This document shows positions 63,967 through 64,000 of a stretch of 64,000 nt of DNA, piece by piece. The position numbers and the translations under genes are program-made. Location: contig NW_026971233.1 in NCBI RefSeq assembly GCF_963678635.1, positions 1-64,000 of the forward strand, given 5' to 3'. The notes under the pieces were generated by a model. That model was not told where the DNA came from. It searched no databases and was given only the letters and a program-made list of their open reading frames with translations. Source of the stretch: Symsagittifera roscoffensis. Lineage: Eukaryota > Xenacoelomorpha > Acoela > Convolutidae. How positions within the stretch are numbered: position 1 is the first letter of the stretch; every line of letters starts with the position of its first letter.

Positions 63967-64000
63967 TGGTGTTGTCTGTGGGTGATCTTCTAGTTGCCAC

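Larger units (their letters stand above)
56341..64000 (-). mobile_element. Gypsy-like retrotransposon copy D, running off the window
   Basis: Minus-strand copy with the trace of a macro domain, integrase, connector, RNase H, RT, protease and gag; the 5' end lies beyond 64000. Frameshifts and deletions are frequent. It is about as divergent from A-C as they are from one another. Confidence 0.85.

Overview
The window looks like a repeat-rich, gene-poor stretch of an invertebrate animal genome. Nearly all recognisable coding sequence belongs to mobile elements: one decayed Polinton/Maverick and several Ty3/gypsy-type LTR retrotransposons. I see no convincing single-copy host gene, tRNA, rRNA or bacterial-type operon. 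Spacers are AT-rich and element coding regions are more GC-balanced. A basal nematode would fit, but the sequence alone does not prove it.

Layout. 1-2710 (+): tail of a Polinton with a penton-like minor capsid protein, a small basic protein, a broken double-jelly-roll major capsid protein and an adenain-like protease. 2711-3722: AT-rich spacer ending in a minisatellite and hairpin. 3723-7160 (-): about 3.4 kb of coding-like sequence of unknown function, fused to copy A. Four relatives of one large gypsy-like family follow: copy A (7160-14570, -), copy B (18176-27905, -), copy C (30223-40364 continuing at 47319-49006, +) and copy D (56341-64000, -, running off the window). A divergent gag-only relative, G, lies at 50541-52202 (-). 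A second, unrelated gypsy family appears as F (40365-47313, -), complete with two LTRs and a 5-bp target duplication, and as E (14573-18175, +), a 3' half with one LTR. Spacers at 27.9-30.2 kb and 52.2-56.3 kb are satellite-like and share CCGGAGGG-type motifs.

How it fits together. The A-D family encodes a coiled-coil Gag with two zinc knuckles, an aspartic protease, reverse transcriptase/RNase H, a long connector, an HHCC/DDE integrase and an acidic tail. Copies C and D then carry sequence I read as a divergent macro domain, running in frame from the pol tail in C. In copies B and C a further ORF sits in the env position. It has a helical N-terminus and a coiled coil, and in copy C it ends in an SGNH-hydrolase domain with GDS, GTN and DGIH motifs. 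That ORF is hard to see because element F lies inside it. The frame is open up to F, and skipping F plus one target duplication it resumes in the same frame on the other side. E and F are inserted at the same nucleotide of copies B and C, so B+E and C+F look like inverted-orientation copies of one nested composite.

Every A-D copy is defective through frameshifts, stops, internal deletions or catalytic substitutions. The biology has to be inferred by comparing copies.
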